Position numbers and translations under genes: made by a program
From: JAKAVK01 sp964419095
GTDB taxonomy: Archaea; Micrarchaeota; Micrarchaeia; Micrarchaeales; CABMGC01
Direction: 5' to 3'
Length of the DNA: 64,000 nt
Assembly: GCA_964419095.1 (NCBI GenBank)
Contig: CAYQOG010000002.1
Coordinates: forward strand, 19,925 to 83,924
The notes under the pieces: generated by a model
What the model was told of the DNA's origin: nothing
What the model saw: the letters and a program-made list of their open reading frames with translations, nothing else
Databases searched by the model: none
In this document: piece by piece, positions 1-8,387 of the stretch
How the letters are laid out: every line of letters starts with the position of its first letter
How positions within the stretch are numbered: the stretch's first letter is position 1

Positions 1-1
1 G

Positions 2-244
2 GTTAACGCGATAGCCCCTGGGGGGATACTTACTCCAGGAGTGCAGAAGTTGCAGCAATCCATGCCCGCCCCTTCAGGGGTGGATATGCAAAAGATGCTT
101 GAAGCCTTCATGGCAAAGATTCCGATGGGAAGGCTCGGCGATGTTGACGAGATAGGCAAGGTCGCGCTCTTTCTTGCATCGGACATGTCCTCATACATGA
201 CCGGATCGCAGATTGTCGTGGATGGAGGAGCACTGCTAATGTGA
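2..244 (+). CDS. Short-chain dehydrogenase/reductase, C-terminal part (truncated by window edge)
   Basis: Only the last 80 codons lie in the window; the frame is open from base 2, so the gene starts upstream. The residues NAIAPGGILTP near the beginning and the closing stretch GRLGDVDEIGKVALFLAS...SYMTGSQIVVDGG are the classical C-terminal hallmarks of SDR enzymes of the FabG/glucose-dehydrogenase type: the substrate-loop PG motif and the conserved VDGG end. SDRs are NAD(P)H-dependent oxidoreductases with a Rossmann fold. The catalytic YxxxK part is outside the window, so activity and substrate cannot be judged. Confidence 0.9.
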   Translation, partial: VNAIAPGGILTPGVQKLQQSMPAPSGVDMQKMLEAFMAKIPMGRLGDVDEIGKVALFLASDMSSYMTGSQIVVDGGALLM

Positions 245-291
245 AATCCAGACATAACCAAACCCTCACTTTTAAGCCGACAAAAGCATGA

Positions 292-365
292 CGGGGAGCC
301 CGTGATTTGAACACGGGTCACCACCTCCCGAAGGTGGTAGCCTGACCAAGCTAGCAGAGCTCCCC
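292..365 (-). tRNA. tRNA-Pro (CGG anticodon)
   Basis: Read on the minus strand the 74 nt fold into a cloverleaf: acceptor GGGGAGC/GCTCCCC, D-loop AGCTTGGTCA, anticodon stem CCACC/GGTGG around the 7-nt loop TTCGGGA (anticodon CGG, reading CCG), a 4-nt variable loop, T-stem CCGTG/CACGG with loop TTCAAAT, and discriminator G. The D-stem is weak: one G-T wobble and a T-T mismatch at position 10-25. No intron and no encoded CCA. It sits alone between two genes. Confidence 0.9.
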
Positions 366-382
366 AGTAAGTGTAAAGCGGC

Positions 383-1477
383 TTAAAGCACAGTTGCGCC
401 CTTCTTTGTCACCATTATATCGTCTTCAATCCTTGCGCCGCCGAACCCGGGAATGTATATTCCTGGTTCCACTGAGCTCACCATTCCCTCCTTCAGCACA
501 AGTTTAGAACCAGGGGAGAGGAATCTTCCTGAGCCGTCATGAACCTCTATGCCTACTGAATGGCCGAGCGCGTGCATGAATGTGCCCTTGTACTTTCCAT
601 TGTCCGCCTTGTCTATGTAATCCCTGGCAATGATGTGCGGCCTGTCGCCCTTTACGCCTTCCTTTATCGAACCTATTGCCGCTCTCTGCGCCTCCTTAAC
701 TATCCCTATTATCCTTGCCTTTTTGTCATAGTCGCTTATCTTTGCCTTGTCGGTTCCAAATATCATGGTTCTGGTTACATCCGAGCAGTAATTCCTTACC
801 TTGACTCCTACGTCTATCAAGACTATGTCACCATACCTGAGTTTTGTCTCATCAGGCCCATGGTGCGGCAGCGCGGCATTCTTCCCGAAGCAGACTATCG
901 AATCGAAGGATATGCTGTCGGCTCCCATTTCAAGTATCAAGTTTCCGAACTGCCTTGCAACATCCTTTTCAGTTACTCCAACCTTCAGATTTTTCTGAAC
1001 TTGTAGGATTGCCCTCTTTGTTATTGCATTTGCCTTCCTTATGCGCGCTATCTCCTCATCGTCCTTCACTTCGCGCGTCCTCTCAAAAGCGTCTGAGACG
1101 TCAACCAGCGTCCCCGCCTTGAGCCTCTTGGTTATGCGCATGTAGCTGTTGTAGGGAAGGAAATTCCCGTTTATGCCAACGCTCTTCCCCTTTACTTCTT
1201 TTATCAGCATGTTTATCTTGTCCTTTCCGTCAAGATTAACGATCCTTATTCCATTGTGCAGCTGCTCCCTTGCAAGTTCATATTCCAGGGGAGATGTGAA
1301 AAGGGTTACCCCTCTCTTCGTTATGAGCAGGAAATTTCCTTCAAAGAGGCCTCCAAGCAGGTCGGTCATGTATACGAAGTTGGGATCCTCGGAACCTGTG
1401 TTGGCAAGAAGTACCCTTTCCACTTTCGCAGCTCCAAGGACCTTTGCAATCCTTCTCTTCAATGCGGCATTGTTCAT
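383..1477 (-). CDS. M24-family metallopeptidase (Xaa-Pro aminopeptidase/prolidase-like)
   Basis: 364 aa with the creatinase-like N-terminal domain (about 1-135) and the pita-bread M24 catalytic domain. The five expected metal ligands are visible: D222 in IDVG, D233 in CSDVTR, H306 in ALGHSVG, E337 in SVEPGIY and E351 in ARIEDD, with the PHHGP substrate-binding histidines near 205. Such enzymes remove the N-terminal residue ahead of proline or cleave X-Pro dipeptides in the cytoplasm, finishing peptide turnover. The start overlaps the stop of the upstream Nudix gene by 4 nt, so the two are co-transcribed. Family assignment is firm; aminopeptidase versus prolidase cannot be decided from sequence alone. 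Confidence 0.9.
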   Translation of the reverse strand: MNNAALKRRIAKVLGAAKVERVLLANTGSEDPNFVYMTDLLGGLFEGNFLLITKRGVTLFTSPLEYELAREQLHNGIRIVNLDGKDKINMLIKEVKGKSVGINGNFLPYNSYMRITKRLKAGTLVDVSDAFERTREVKDDEEIARIRKANAITKRAILQVQKNLKVGVTEKDVARQFGNLILEMGADSISFDSIVCFGKNAALPHHGPDETKLRYGDIVLIDVGVKVRNYCSDVTRTMIFGTDKAKISDYDKKARIIGIVKEAQRAAIGSIKEGVKGDRPHIIARDYIDKADNGKYKGTFMHALGHSVGIEVHDGSGRFLSPGSKLVLKEGMVSSVEPGIYIPGFGGARIEDDIMVTKKGATVL

Positions 1478-1926
1478 CTAACGTACCTGCTTATCCTCTT
1501 TAGAATCCTCTCTTCATCAATAAAAATGTTGGTATAGCGGATGTGCCTCCGTATCTCGCTGATGCTGGACCACCTGTAAGCCGCATTTTCAAAGTCCATG
1601 TTTACCTCGGAGGAATCTGACCTGAAAATGAACATCATATTGTGCCATTTTATCTTTTTCTTCGGGTCAAAGATCGATACGCGAAATCCTTCTTCCAGCA
1701 ATGTAAGCGCTTCCTTCCCAAACCCTACCTCTTCCTTGATCTCCCTGTACGCGGTCTCTAGGTATCTCTCGTTCTTCTCTCTGTGCCCGAAAAGGAAGCT
1801 CCATGCTCCCGCGTTCTTGAGAAATGGCAGATTCCTCCTCTTAAGCAGCAGCACCTTCTTCCTGCTTATTATTACTGCAGCTGCGCCGTTTGCAGTTATA
1901 AGCTTGTACTTCCTGGCCTCTTCCAT
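1474..1926 (-). CDS. Nudix hydrolase
   Basis: 150 aa with a perfect Nudix box at about 47-69: G, five residues, E53, seven residues, then REIKEEVGF. This motif binds divalent metal and cleaves nucleoside diphosphate linked to another moiety. The N-terminal half (AAAVIISRKKVLLLKR) gives the usual beta strands before the box. First gene of a two-gene unit with the M24 peptidase (4-nt overlap). The substrate is unknown; house-cleaning of oxidised or modified nucleotides is the common role. Confidence 0.9.
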   Translation of the reverse strand: MEEARKYKLITANGAAAVIISRKKVLLLKRRNLPFLKNAGAWSFLFGHREKNERYLETAYREIKEEVGFGKEALTLLEEGFRVSIFDPKKKIKWHNMMFIFRSDSSEVNMDFENAAYRWSSISEIRRHIRYTNIFIDEERILKRISRYVR

Positions 1927-2006
1927 CTATTCATCTTTTAATTGCAGTAAGAGTTTTGGCGAACAGGTTTATAATGTTTAAGCGGGAACAATGATGGGAT
2001 GAGACC

Positions 2007-3224
2007 GTGCCTGCAGAAACAATCTCAGTAAAGCGCACCAACGCGGTCTACCAGAACATGCAGAATCCCTACATGCTCAAGTCCTATTACAATTTCAAGA
2101 CACTGGAAAAGCTCCAGAGCAACGAGGTCTACGGCTCATCGCCTCCTGACATCTTCGTGGGAAGGTATGGATACCCTAATGTCTATGTCGGCCCTCTTGT
2201 CCCGCCGCAATGGGGTGACACCTCGATAATGAGCTCCCCGGAACGCTGGGTCGGCATGTCGATACCGCAGATTGTTGAAATGAGATCCATGCTCATAAGG
2301 GGCATGTACCGCACAAGGGTGACCAAAGCTGACAATGGAAGGATAGAGGAGATGCTCAAGGAGCTCGCCCTGGCCGACAACTACGGGGGAGTAGAGGAGA
2401 AGTTCTCGCATAGGCCGAAATTGGGAGTGAGCCTTGATGAGAACAGCCAGCCCTACGGGCCGAGCGCGAAGATGGTGGACATGAACCTTGGCAATGTCAA
2501 GGCAAACAAGCAGATAGAGAAGGCGTACCATGACACGGCGATGCCCGCAAAGGACGCGATAATAGAGCTCTACGGGAAAGGCGTCTTCGTATCGAAAATA
2601 CAGAAGTCGCTATCAGCAGGAATACTCGGCATGTCAAAGAACAGGAAGTTCGTCCCGACCAGATGGAGCATAACTGCCGTAGATGATACGCTGGGCAAGC
2701 ACAGGCTCAAGGAGGTCAAGCAGTATGAGGCAATCGATTCTGTGAAAGTGTTCTACAGCACAGCGCTGGACAACAGGTGGGCGGTGGTCATGTTGCCGGG
2801 CTCATGGGAATACGAACTGGTAGAGGCGTGGTATCCTAACACCACGTGGAATCAGGAGAGCCCCGACATAGCTATCTATTCTTCCTATGAGCCTTTCGAG
2901 GGAAGGACGAAGTACGCTGAGATAGGCGGCTGCTACTATGCAGCAAGGCTTGCATCATCAGAGCTTCTCGAAAAGATAAAAGGCCAGGCAAAAGTGGTCA
3001 TTCTCAGGGAGGCGCATCCCGGGTACATAATGCCTGTAGGAGTATGGAACGTGAGGGAGCATGTAAGGGCAACGCTGAAAACCGAACCGATAAACTTCGA
3101 TAATCTTCATCAAGCATTGATGTTCGTGTCAGGGAAGATGGACATACCTGTAAGATCCTGGATAAAGAACAGCACCCTTCTCAGGAAGGCGCTGTATCAG
3201 AAATCGCTTGCATCCTCTGGTTAA
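2007..3224 (+). CDS. Nre family DNA-repair protein
   Basis: 405 aa matching the archaeal Nre family (former DUF650/DUF651). The early block GSSPPDIFVGRYGYP followed by VYVGPLVPP is its signature, and the C-terminal half contains the REAHPGYIMPVGVWNVRE block. Archaeal Nre proteins act in DNA-damage tolerance with the PCNA clamp. GTG start, because no in-frame ATG lies upstream. Two oddities: there is no N-terminal cysteine zinc finger, which some relatives have, and the final residues QKSLASSG keep the Q-x-x-L of a PIP box but lack the aromatic pair. Monocistronic, facing away from the Nudix/M24 pair. Confidence 0.85.
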   Translation: MPAETISVKRTNAVYQNMQNPYMLKSYYNFKTLEKLQSNEVYGSSPPDIFVGRYGYPNVYVGPLVPPQWGDTSIMSSPERWVGMSIPQIVEMRSMLIRGMYRTRVTKADNGRIEEMLKELALADNYGGVEEKFSHRPKLGVSLDENSQPYGPSAKMVDMNLGNVKANKQIEKAYHDTAMPAKDAIIELYGKGVFVSKIQKSLSAGILGMSKNRKFVPTRWSITAVDDTLGKHRLKEVKQYEAIDSVKVFYSTALDNRWAVVMLPGSWEYELVEAWYPNTTWNQESPDIAIYSSYEPFEGRTKYAEIGGCYYAARLASSELLEKIKGQAKVVILREAHPGYIMPVGVWNVREHVRATLKTEPINFDNLHQALMFVSGKMDIPVRSWIKNSTLLRKALYQKSLASSG

Positions 3225-3653
3225 TTATGATTTGAATGGGTTTGTAACCTTTATCCCAGGTACTCCGCCAAAATCCCTCTCGTTCTCTGTGATGATCTCT
3301 GTTATTCCGTTCTCCTTCATCGTTTCGACTATGACGGAATCCCAAAAGCGGATTCCGTAGGCTCTGCATGTGGATAGGGCATTTTTTACCGTGTCGGGAC
3401 CATAGCTTATTTTTGTCCAGTGCTTGGAGTCGGTTAGGTCTTTTACTGTGAGTTCAGCCCCTGCTATACCTATATCCACTTTATTGACCATGATATTTGA
3501 GAATTCGCCAAGGACCTGGTTGGATATCACCCCCGCTATCTCAGTGTCGAACACGCCTTGGACCAGATCTAGACAGACTCTGCGCTTTTCGGACTGGTTG
3601 TCCTCATATGCATATACAAGTATGTTCGTATCGAAGAAGATTTTATCTCTCAT
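3225..3653 (-). CDS. vapC: VapC-type PIN-domain ribonuclease toxin (pair 1)
   Basis: 142 aa PIN domain. The acidic residues are in FFDTNILVYA near the N-terminus, in the GEF helix, in FWDSVIVE and in the late ENERDF segment. PIN toxins cleave RNA with Mg2+. The start chosen is the second ATG (MRDK); the first ATG, at 3662, adds three residues. It overlaps the end of the antitoxin gene, the normal vapBC layout. It is clearly paralogous to the PIN toxin at 61775-62209: SNQ-LGE, the kinase-free spacing, ITEN and a GIKV-NPF ending are shared. Confidence 0.85.
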   Translation of the reverse strand: MRDKIFFDTNILVYAYEDNQSEKRRVCLDLVQGVFDTEIAGVISNQVLGEFSNIMVNKVDIGIAGAELTVKDLTDSKHWTKISYGPDTVKNALSTCRAYGIRFWDSVIVETMKENGITEIITENERDFGGVPGIKVTNPFKS

Positions 3654-3891
3654 GAGCTTCATCCCTGTTGAATTTCCAGTGTTTCTTGAACTTAAAGCCT
3701 TTGCGCAGTCGCGCTATGGCCTCCTTCCGTATGCGCTCCTGCTCCTCGTCGTGAGACATAACTGCTATCATGTCCTTGTATGCCTTGCTCAGGGCACCCT
3801 TCCTCTTACCGTACTTGGACTCGGCATACTTCCTGAAGAGCCTTTCGCTCTCCTCGTCCACGCTTATAGTTATGGTCTTTGACATGTTCAT
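3643..3891 (-). CDS. vapB: VapB-type antitoxin (pair 1)
   Basis: 82 aa, beginning MNMSKTITISVDEESE, then a helix rich in charge and a basic tail (RKGFKFKKHWKF). The layout fits a small DNA-binding antitoxin whose C-terminus wraps its toxin. A strong Shine-Dalgarno GGAGGTG stands 7 nt before the first ATG, and a TATA-like ATTTAAATAT lies just upstream inside the intergenic gap after the ATPase gene. It is similar to the antitoxin at 61549-61785 (TKTITVSVEEESE, YGRRKGALGKAL). The family name is inferred mainly from the coupled PIN gene. Confidence 0.8.
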   Translation of the reverse strand: MNMSKTITISVDEESERLFRKYAESKYGKRKGALSKAYKDMIAVMSHDEEQERIRKEAIARLRKGFKFKKHWKFNRDEAHER

Positions 3892-3920
3892 GTATTTACA
3901 CCTCCATATATTTAAATGTT

Positions 3921-6134
3921 TTATTTTGTAAGTATATCCAACGACAGGGTGCGCTCTCTTCCTCCTGCAATCTTGAATACCTTAGTTTCGCGCTTCTTCT
4001 CTCCTATGACTAGCATTCTGTATTCCCTATCCTGCATCAAGCCTTCCACAATCACCACTCCGTCCTTATCCGTCCTGCCCTTGAAGACTCTCTCACCAAC
4101 ATAGAGTAGTTCAATTGCAGCATCAGTTTTTGGCTTTTCCTCCTGATCGAGGATCTTTATTCTAGTGGTTGGCTGCTTTATAGGAGAAGGTTGCTCATCG
4201 TTCTTCGGTTCATCAGCTGCCTCTAATTCATAATGGAGTGCGCTCACGAAGACAGAGCTATTTGGTATTCTCACCCTTCCCTCTATCGTTACGTAGCTGA
4301 CCGCACAGACTCCCTGGCGCATGCTCTTGAGCCTCTCCACTGCCAATTTACCTTCCTCTTCCCTGAATATCAGGTCTGCGCATGCGCACTTTGCCGAATC
4401 GGCGCTCTGCCTGAAATAGAACTTGTTCTGGCAGAGCCTCCTTATCCCAAGGCTGATATCCGTTGCGCTGTGCGCTATCAGCATAAGGCCAACTCCCTTC
4501 TTCCTGAAGTCCTGTATCCTTTGCCCCAGGTCAAGCGTTGCCGCAGATTCCTCATCGCTGTCGAGCATCAGTTGCGCTTCCTCCGCACAGATAAGCATCC
4601 TCAACTCATCGTTTCCCTTCTCGTCAAGCATCTCCGCGAAGCTGTATATCTGGTTGAGTATCAGTGCATAGAAAAAGGGCTTCATGCTGTTGCTTACTCT
4701 TGAGAGGTCGAAGATGACTCCCTGCTCAATGAGCTCTGAGAAATCAATTCCGTCAGGATAAGCGAACTGCGGTTTCATGAGCATAAGCCGCAGGTTCTGC
4801 AATGCAGCCATGGTGTTCTCACCGTGTTTCGTGAACTTCACGCCCGCATTGCTTCTCTTTCCATGCTGTTCTATTACCGCGTTCTCAATCTCATCATAGA
4901 CATATGCGGGATCCGGAGCAGCCGTGGAGCTGTAGACTCTGCCAAATGCAGACAGGAGGCACTTCTCCATAGTCTTCGTGTAGGGCCCTGCGCCTGATGC
5001 ATACGACACAAGCATCGCAAGATTCTCGTAGAACCTCTCTATCTTTGTGCCGGAGTCGCACTTGAAGAAGTTTATGCGTACATGGTTCTCGTAGACGCGC
5101 ACTACCTTCAGCCCCATCGAATTTCCGATGGCATTCCATTCCCCCGTAGGAGAGATCACTACTATTCCACTCTTCTGCTTTGCGGCAAGCTGCTTCACTA
5201 TCCTCATTGCCGTCATGGTCTTTCCTGTTCCCGGCAGTCCCGATATTATCGTGCCAAGGTTGAGCACAGCCCTATCAAGGCAGAGGCTCTCACCGGTTCC
5301 TGTCAATGAGCCGTGGAGATACTCGCCTATGTGTATATCACCGTCGGTTCCGTGATATTGGGTCATTATCGCCTGCCTCCTCTCTATCCTGCCGGAGAAA
5401 ACAAGAAAACCTGCAGCATTCGCGTGTGAAAAAGGAAGTGAATAATGACCCATTGCAAAGGCATATGCCTGCTCCGAGTCTTTCAGTGATATCTTTCTCT
5501 CTTCAAGCGTGAAGAGTCTCGACTTTATGTAATCGTGCAGCCTGGCATCCCCGTCAATAACCAGGCTCACGTTGTACGCTGCCCCGTTCTTCATAGATGC
5601 GTCGTTGAGAGTCTCAAGAAGCGAGAGTAGCATTCTCCTTTCATCCGATTCATAGAATAGTTCCATTTGCATAGAATCGGATGTGCCGATGCTGCTCCTG
5701 CTCGAAGCGCTCTTCGTGAGTCTTATCCCCTTGCTGCTCGCCATTCCCTCTATCCTGCTCCTTACGCTCTCCACATGCTCCCTGCCTGCCGGGGTGAAAA
5801 AGACAATGAGCCTTGAATCTGTTCCTCTCAGTATCATGTAAAGGTCGCTGAGCGCCCCCTGTATCTTTTTCTCTTTGTCTAACTGCGGCTCCGCATATCC
5901 TACGAAATAGGAACTAAATCGCATCGCTATTGCCTGCTCCGTTTCCTTAAAATCTATCCCTGCAAGCCTCGCCTTGAGCCTCGCTATCGCATCAGAATCC
6001 TCCGTCACGAGCAATGTCCTCATTTCCTTGAGGTCATGGCAGATCATGAAAGGAGAGCCAAGCATAGCGTCTACAAAGCCCTTGAGGTCAAGTTCCTCGG
6101 GAAGGGAAACTATCTCAAAAGAATGCAGCATCAT
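3921..6134 (-). CDS. VirB4/HerA-like ATPase with C-terminal beta-sandwich tail
   Basis: 737 aa. Walker A GLPGTGKT is at 299-306 and a Walker B-like LRMLICAEEAQLM lies near 520, followed by a region with RRLCQNKFYFRQS typical of the FtsK-HerA-VirB4 superfamily (DUF87-like). The first 290 residues contain no recognised motif and resemble the N-terminal part of conjugation ATPases. The last ~70 residues (YVGERVFKGRTDKDGVVIVEG) look like a carboxypeptidase-regulatory-type beta sandwich. Superfamily members drive DNA or protein translocation or pilus assembly at the membrane. The two small membrane proteins just upstream, 4 nt apart, suggest a membrane complex. The exact machine is unknown. Confidence 0.8.
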   Translation of the reverse strand: MMLHSFEIVSLPEELDLKGFVDAMLGSPFMICHDLKEMRTLLVTEDSDAIARLKARLAGIDFKETEQAIAMRFSSYFVGYAEPQLDKEKKIQGALSDLYMILRGTDSRLIVFFTPAGREHVESVRSRIEGMASSKGIRLTKSASSRSSIGTSDSMQMELFYESDERRMLLSLLETLNDASMKNGAAYNVSLVIDGDARLHDYIKSRLFTLEERKISLKDSEQAYAFAMGHYSLPFSHANAAGFLVFSGRIERRQAIMTQYHGTDGDIHIGEYLHGSLTGTGESLCLDRAVLNLGTIISGLPGTGKTMTAMRIVKQLAAKQKSGIVVISPTGEWNAIGNSMGLKVVRVYENHVRINFFKCDSGTKIERFYENLAMLVSYASGAGPYTKTMEKCLLSAFGRVYSSTAAPDPAYVYDEIENAVIEQHGKRSNAGVKFTKHGENTMAALQNLRLMLMKPQFAYPDGIDFSELIEQGVIFDLSRVSNSMKPFFYALILNQIYSFAEMLDEKGNDELRMLICAEEAQLMLDSDEESAATLDLGQRIQDFRKKGVGLMLIAHSATDISLGIRRLCQNKFYFRQSADSAKCACADLIFREEEGKLAVERLKSMRQGVCAVSYVTIEGRVRIPNSSVFVSALHYELEAADEPKNDEQPSPIKQPTTRIKILDQEEKPKTDAAIELLYVGERVFKGRTDKDGVVIVEGLMQDREYRMLVIGEKKRETKVFKIAGGRERTLSLDILTK

Positions 6135-6138
6135 CCAA

Positions 6139-6417
6139 TCACCTCAACGCTAAAATAACAAGCAGAAACACGACCAGATTCGCCATGGCGAGAACGTAGA
6201 CCTGCCTTATGTCGGCTTTGGGCATACTACTGCTGTATCTTGAGCCTATGTACATTACGATCGCAGAAAAGAGCATCGCCGGAATCGCCAAAGCGACAAT
6301 TCCAAGAACAAAAGAGACAACTGCAATCGAAGAGAATACCCCAAGTGTTGCAAATAAAATCAAAAGGTACCTTCCGCTTCTTCCGTGTCCCTCGTATATG
6401 CTCCTTCCTACATTCAT
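6139..6417 (-). CDS. Small membrane protein in ATPase operon
   Basis: 92 aa starting MNVGRSIYEGHGRSGRYLL. A longer reading frame exists upstream but runs into the divergent gene, so the ATG at 6417 is chosen; it overlaps the stop of the preceding 63-aa gene in an ATGA arrangement. Three hydrophobic segments (about 18-40, 42-58 and 74-91) predict an integral membrane protein. Only 4 nt separate it from the VirB4/HerA-like ATPase. No family recognised. By position it resembles the small inner-membrane subunits that accompany VirB4 ATPases, but this is inference. Confidence 0.65.
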   Translation of the reverse strand: MNVGRSIYEGHGRSGRYLLILFATLGVFSSIAVVSFVLGIVALAIPAMLFSAIVMYIGSRYSSSMPKADIRQVYVLAMANLVVFLLVILALR

Positions 6418-6605
6418 CCTATCACCACCTTCACTGAAAAAGCTATGAGCAAGAGGAGGAGCAGGGCTGCGCATCGCACAACTATCGCGTCTACGGGCCT
6501 GCCAGGCCTGAAGACCCTTAGCAATATTACCGCGTCGATGAGTATGACCGCCGCCATTGCGCTTGCCTCTATAACTGCTATTGCCAAGCTGGATACAAAG
6601 TCCAT
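6414..6605 (-). CDS. Small membrane protein, first gene of ATPase operon
   Basis: 63 aa with two hydrophobic helices (about 5-29 and 42-62) separated by a short basic loop RVFRPGRP. It overlaps the next gene by 4 nt, and the promoter lies 60-70 nt upstream. No family recognised. Two helices with a short loop is the topology of VirB2-type pilins and of many accessory membrane peptides, so it could be a structural subunit worked on by the ATPase; nothing more in the sequence proves that. Confidence 0.6.
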   Translation of the reverse strand: MDFVSSLAIAVIEASAMAAVILIDAVILLRVFRPGRPVDAIVVRCAALLLLLLIAFSVKVVIG

Positions 6606-6668
6606 TCCGACTCCTTCCCCGGCTGTGCTGGCTGCACCAAGAATGAGAACAATTAATATGCGTTGGAA

Positions 6669-6680
6669 GAATATATAGCC
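6669..6680. promoter_or_regulatory. Shared, near-palindromic TATA box of a divergent promoter
   Basis: The segment GAATATATAGCC reads as a TATA box on the plus strand for the DUF2079 gene (TTG at 6704) and as GGCTATATATTC on the minus strand for the ATPase operon (ATG at 6605). The plus-strand distance leaves almost no leader. Confidence 0.5.
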
Positions 6681-6703
6681 TTTTCGTTTTATTATTATTC
6701 AAG

Positions 6704-8380
6704 TTGATCAACATTCCAGCCAAAACGAATCTCTGTCCTGGCTGCGGCCATCCATACTCGGCGCACAAAGATGGAAAATGCGGCGTAGTCTTTCCAAACG
6801 GACAGCGATGCGCGTGCCAGAGCTCCAAGCCCGAGAAAGGGATGGCTAAAAAACCGATGGACGCCTTCCTTGCCGCAGCGCTCATAGTGACGGTGATATT
6901 CGCAATCTACTGGATGGCGTTTGCTGCTAATGCATACAACACATTCCACGAGTACGACGACCTTGGCATATTTGCGCACAACATGTACTTGGATATCAAC
7001 TATCCGGGCATAATGGGAGGTGCGCTCCAATTCCTCATATTTGGCAACCACATAGCGCCTGATCAGTTGCTTGTGCTCCCATTTTTCTACTTGGACCAGT
7101 CCGCGCTCACGCTCCTTGCGGTGCAGGTGGCAGTTCTCTCGGCAGCAGGCCTTGCGGTCTTCATAACTGCAAGGAGACTGTTGGGAAACCAGAAAGTCGC
7201 GTTTATGCTCTTCCTCGCGTTCATACTGAATCCCGGCGTTTGGGGCATGCTTGTCTACGATTACCACACCGAGGCTTTCATAATACTGTTCTATGTCATG
7301 GCGTTCTACTTCTTCATGACGCTCAACAAGAAGCTCTTCATAGTCTCGCTCCTGCTCCTTCTGGGAACCATAGAACAGGGACCGTTCCTCGGCGCCACGC
7401 TCGGGATGGGGATGCTTTTCTATTCACTCCTCTACGCGGAAAAGGACGCGAACAGGAAGCCGAGGATAATGCTTGCAGCCTCTGGAATAGGCATCTCGCT
7501 GCTTGTCTTCGTGATCTATAATATCATATCTATTACGCTCCTTGGAGCATATCCGACTCCTGCCTTTGCGCAGCTGCCGCCATACCTGCGCGTTGACGCG
7601 CCGATAGGCAGCGCAGTTTCGCAACTTGCGTCGGGCGGGCATGCGCTCGCTGCAATACCATACCTGCTTGTGAACCCTTACTCCCTCTACGGGATCACAG
7701 TTGCCCTGCTGCTCTTCGGCATAGCAGTATTCTTTGATCCTCTCCTTACGCTGATAATGGCCGCTCCCTATCTCTACGAGGCGTATGTTGTGCAGAACCA
7801 CTACTTCCTCGTGGTCTTCAACCAGTACTACGGATTTGTGATAGGCTGCGTATTCGCAGGCGCGGTCATCGGCCTGATGAGGGCGCAGAAGAAGCAGGGC
7901 ATCCTCGGAAGGCTCATCAGCAGGCGCGATAATGGCGGCCGAACGCTCACATACCTTGTCATGGGCTCGATAGGGATAGTGACCGTCATACTGCTGGTCC
8001 TGTATCCGACGTTCGTGGTCTCGAAGAACACGAACAACCTGACGCAGGACTTCCTCTTCCAGAAAGGCACGGTGACGCAGGCTGACTCTGCCCAGATAGA
8101 CTCAATGCTCGCGCTGATTCCAAAGAACGCCAGCCTTATAGCGCCCTTTTTCGTTTCTTCGCACGTCGCTGACAGGGAATACTTCGAGGACACTGGATAC
8201 ACTATGGTGCAGTGGTACTTCACTCCACAGTACCTTCTCGTGGACACCAATCTCAATGTGAGCCTTAACGCCTATGTTGGAGTGGCACAGCTAGTGAACT
8301 TCAGCAAGAATAATACGTATGCTTACTATGGCCGCAACGGCAGCGCCATACTCTTCAAGTACGTACCCCAGGGCAGCTAA
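6704..8380 (+). CDS. DUF2079 family polytopic membrane protein with N-terminal zinc motif
   Basis: 558 aa. After a cytosolic start holding LCPGCGHPYSAH and later C-x-C residues (a probable small zinc-binding finger, 10-40), the chain has about 10-12 hydrophobic helices. Conserved DUF2079 blocks are visible: HEYDDLGIFAHNMYLD, GNHIAPDQLLVLPFF and LVYDYHTEAFI. The family is distantly related to GT-C membrane glycosyltransferases, so a lipid-linked sugar transferase is possible. The TTG start is preferred over the Met at residue 47 because it retains the cysteine motif. Single gene, divergent from the ATPase operon. Confidence 0.8.
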   Translation: MINIPAKTNLCPGCGHPYSAHKDGKCGVVFPNGQRCACQSSKPEKGMAKKPMDAFLAAALIVTVIFAIYWMAFAANAYNTFHEYDDLGIFAHNMYLDINYPGIMGGALQFLIFGNHIAPDQLLVLPFFYLDQSALTLLAVQVAVLSAAGLAVFITARRLLGNQKVAFMLFLAFILNPGVWGMLVYDYHTEAFIILFYVMAFYFFMTLNKKLFIVSLLLLLGTIEQGPFLGATLGMGMLFYSLLYAEKDANRKPRIMLAASGIGISLLVFVIYNIISITLLGAYPTPAFAQLPPYLRVDAPIGSAVSQLASGGHALAAIPYLLVNPYSLYGITVALLLFGIAVFFDPLLTLIMAAPYLYEAYVVQNHYFLVVFNQYYGFVIGCVFAGAVIGLMRAQKKQGILGRLISRRDNGGRTLTYLVMGSIGIVTVILLVLYPTFVVSKNTNNLTQDFLFQKGTVTQADSAQIDSMLALIPKNASLIAPFFVSSHVADREYFEDTGYTMVQWYFTPQYLLVDTNLNVSLNAYVGVAQLVNFSKNNTYAYYGRNGSAILFKYVPQGS

Positions 8381-8387
8381 CTGGGAA

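Noticed and set aside
560..1537. Several plus-strand frames opposite the M24 peptidase
   Set aside because: Antisense shadows; the peptidase frame carries all catalytic residues.
6418..6885. Upstream extension of the 92-aa membrane protein frame
   Set aside because: It would run across the whole 63-aa gene, the divergent promoter and the start of the DUF2079 gene; the ATG at 6417 with ATGA overlap is a better start.
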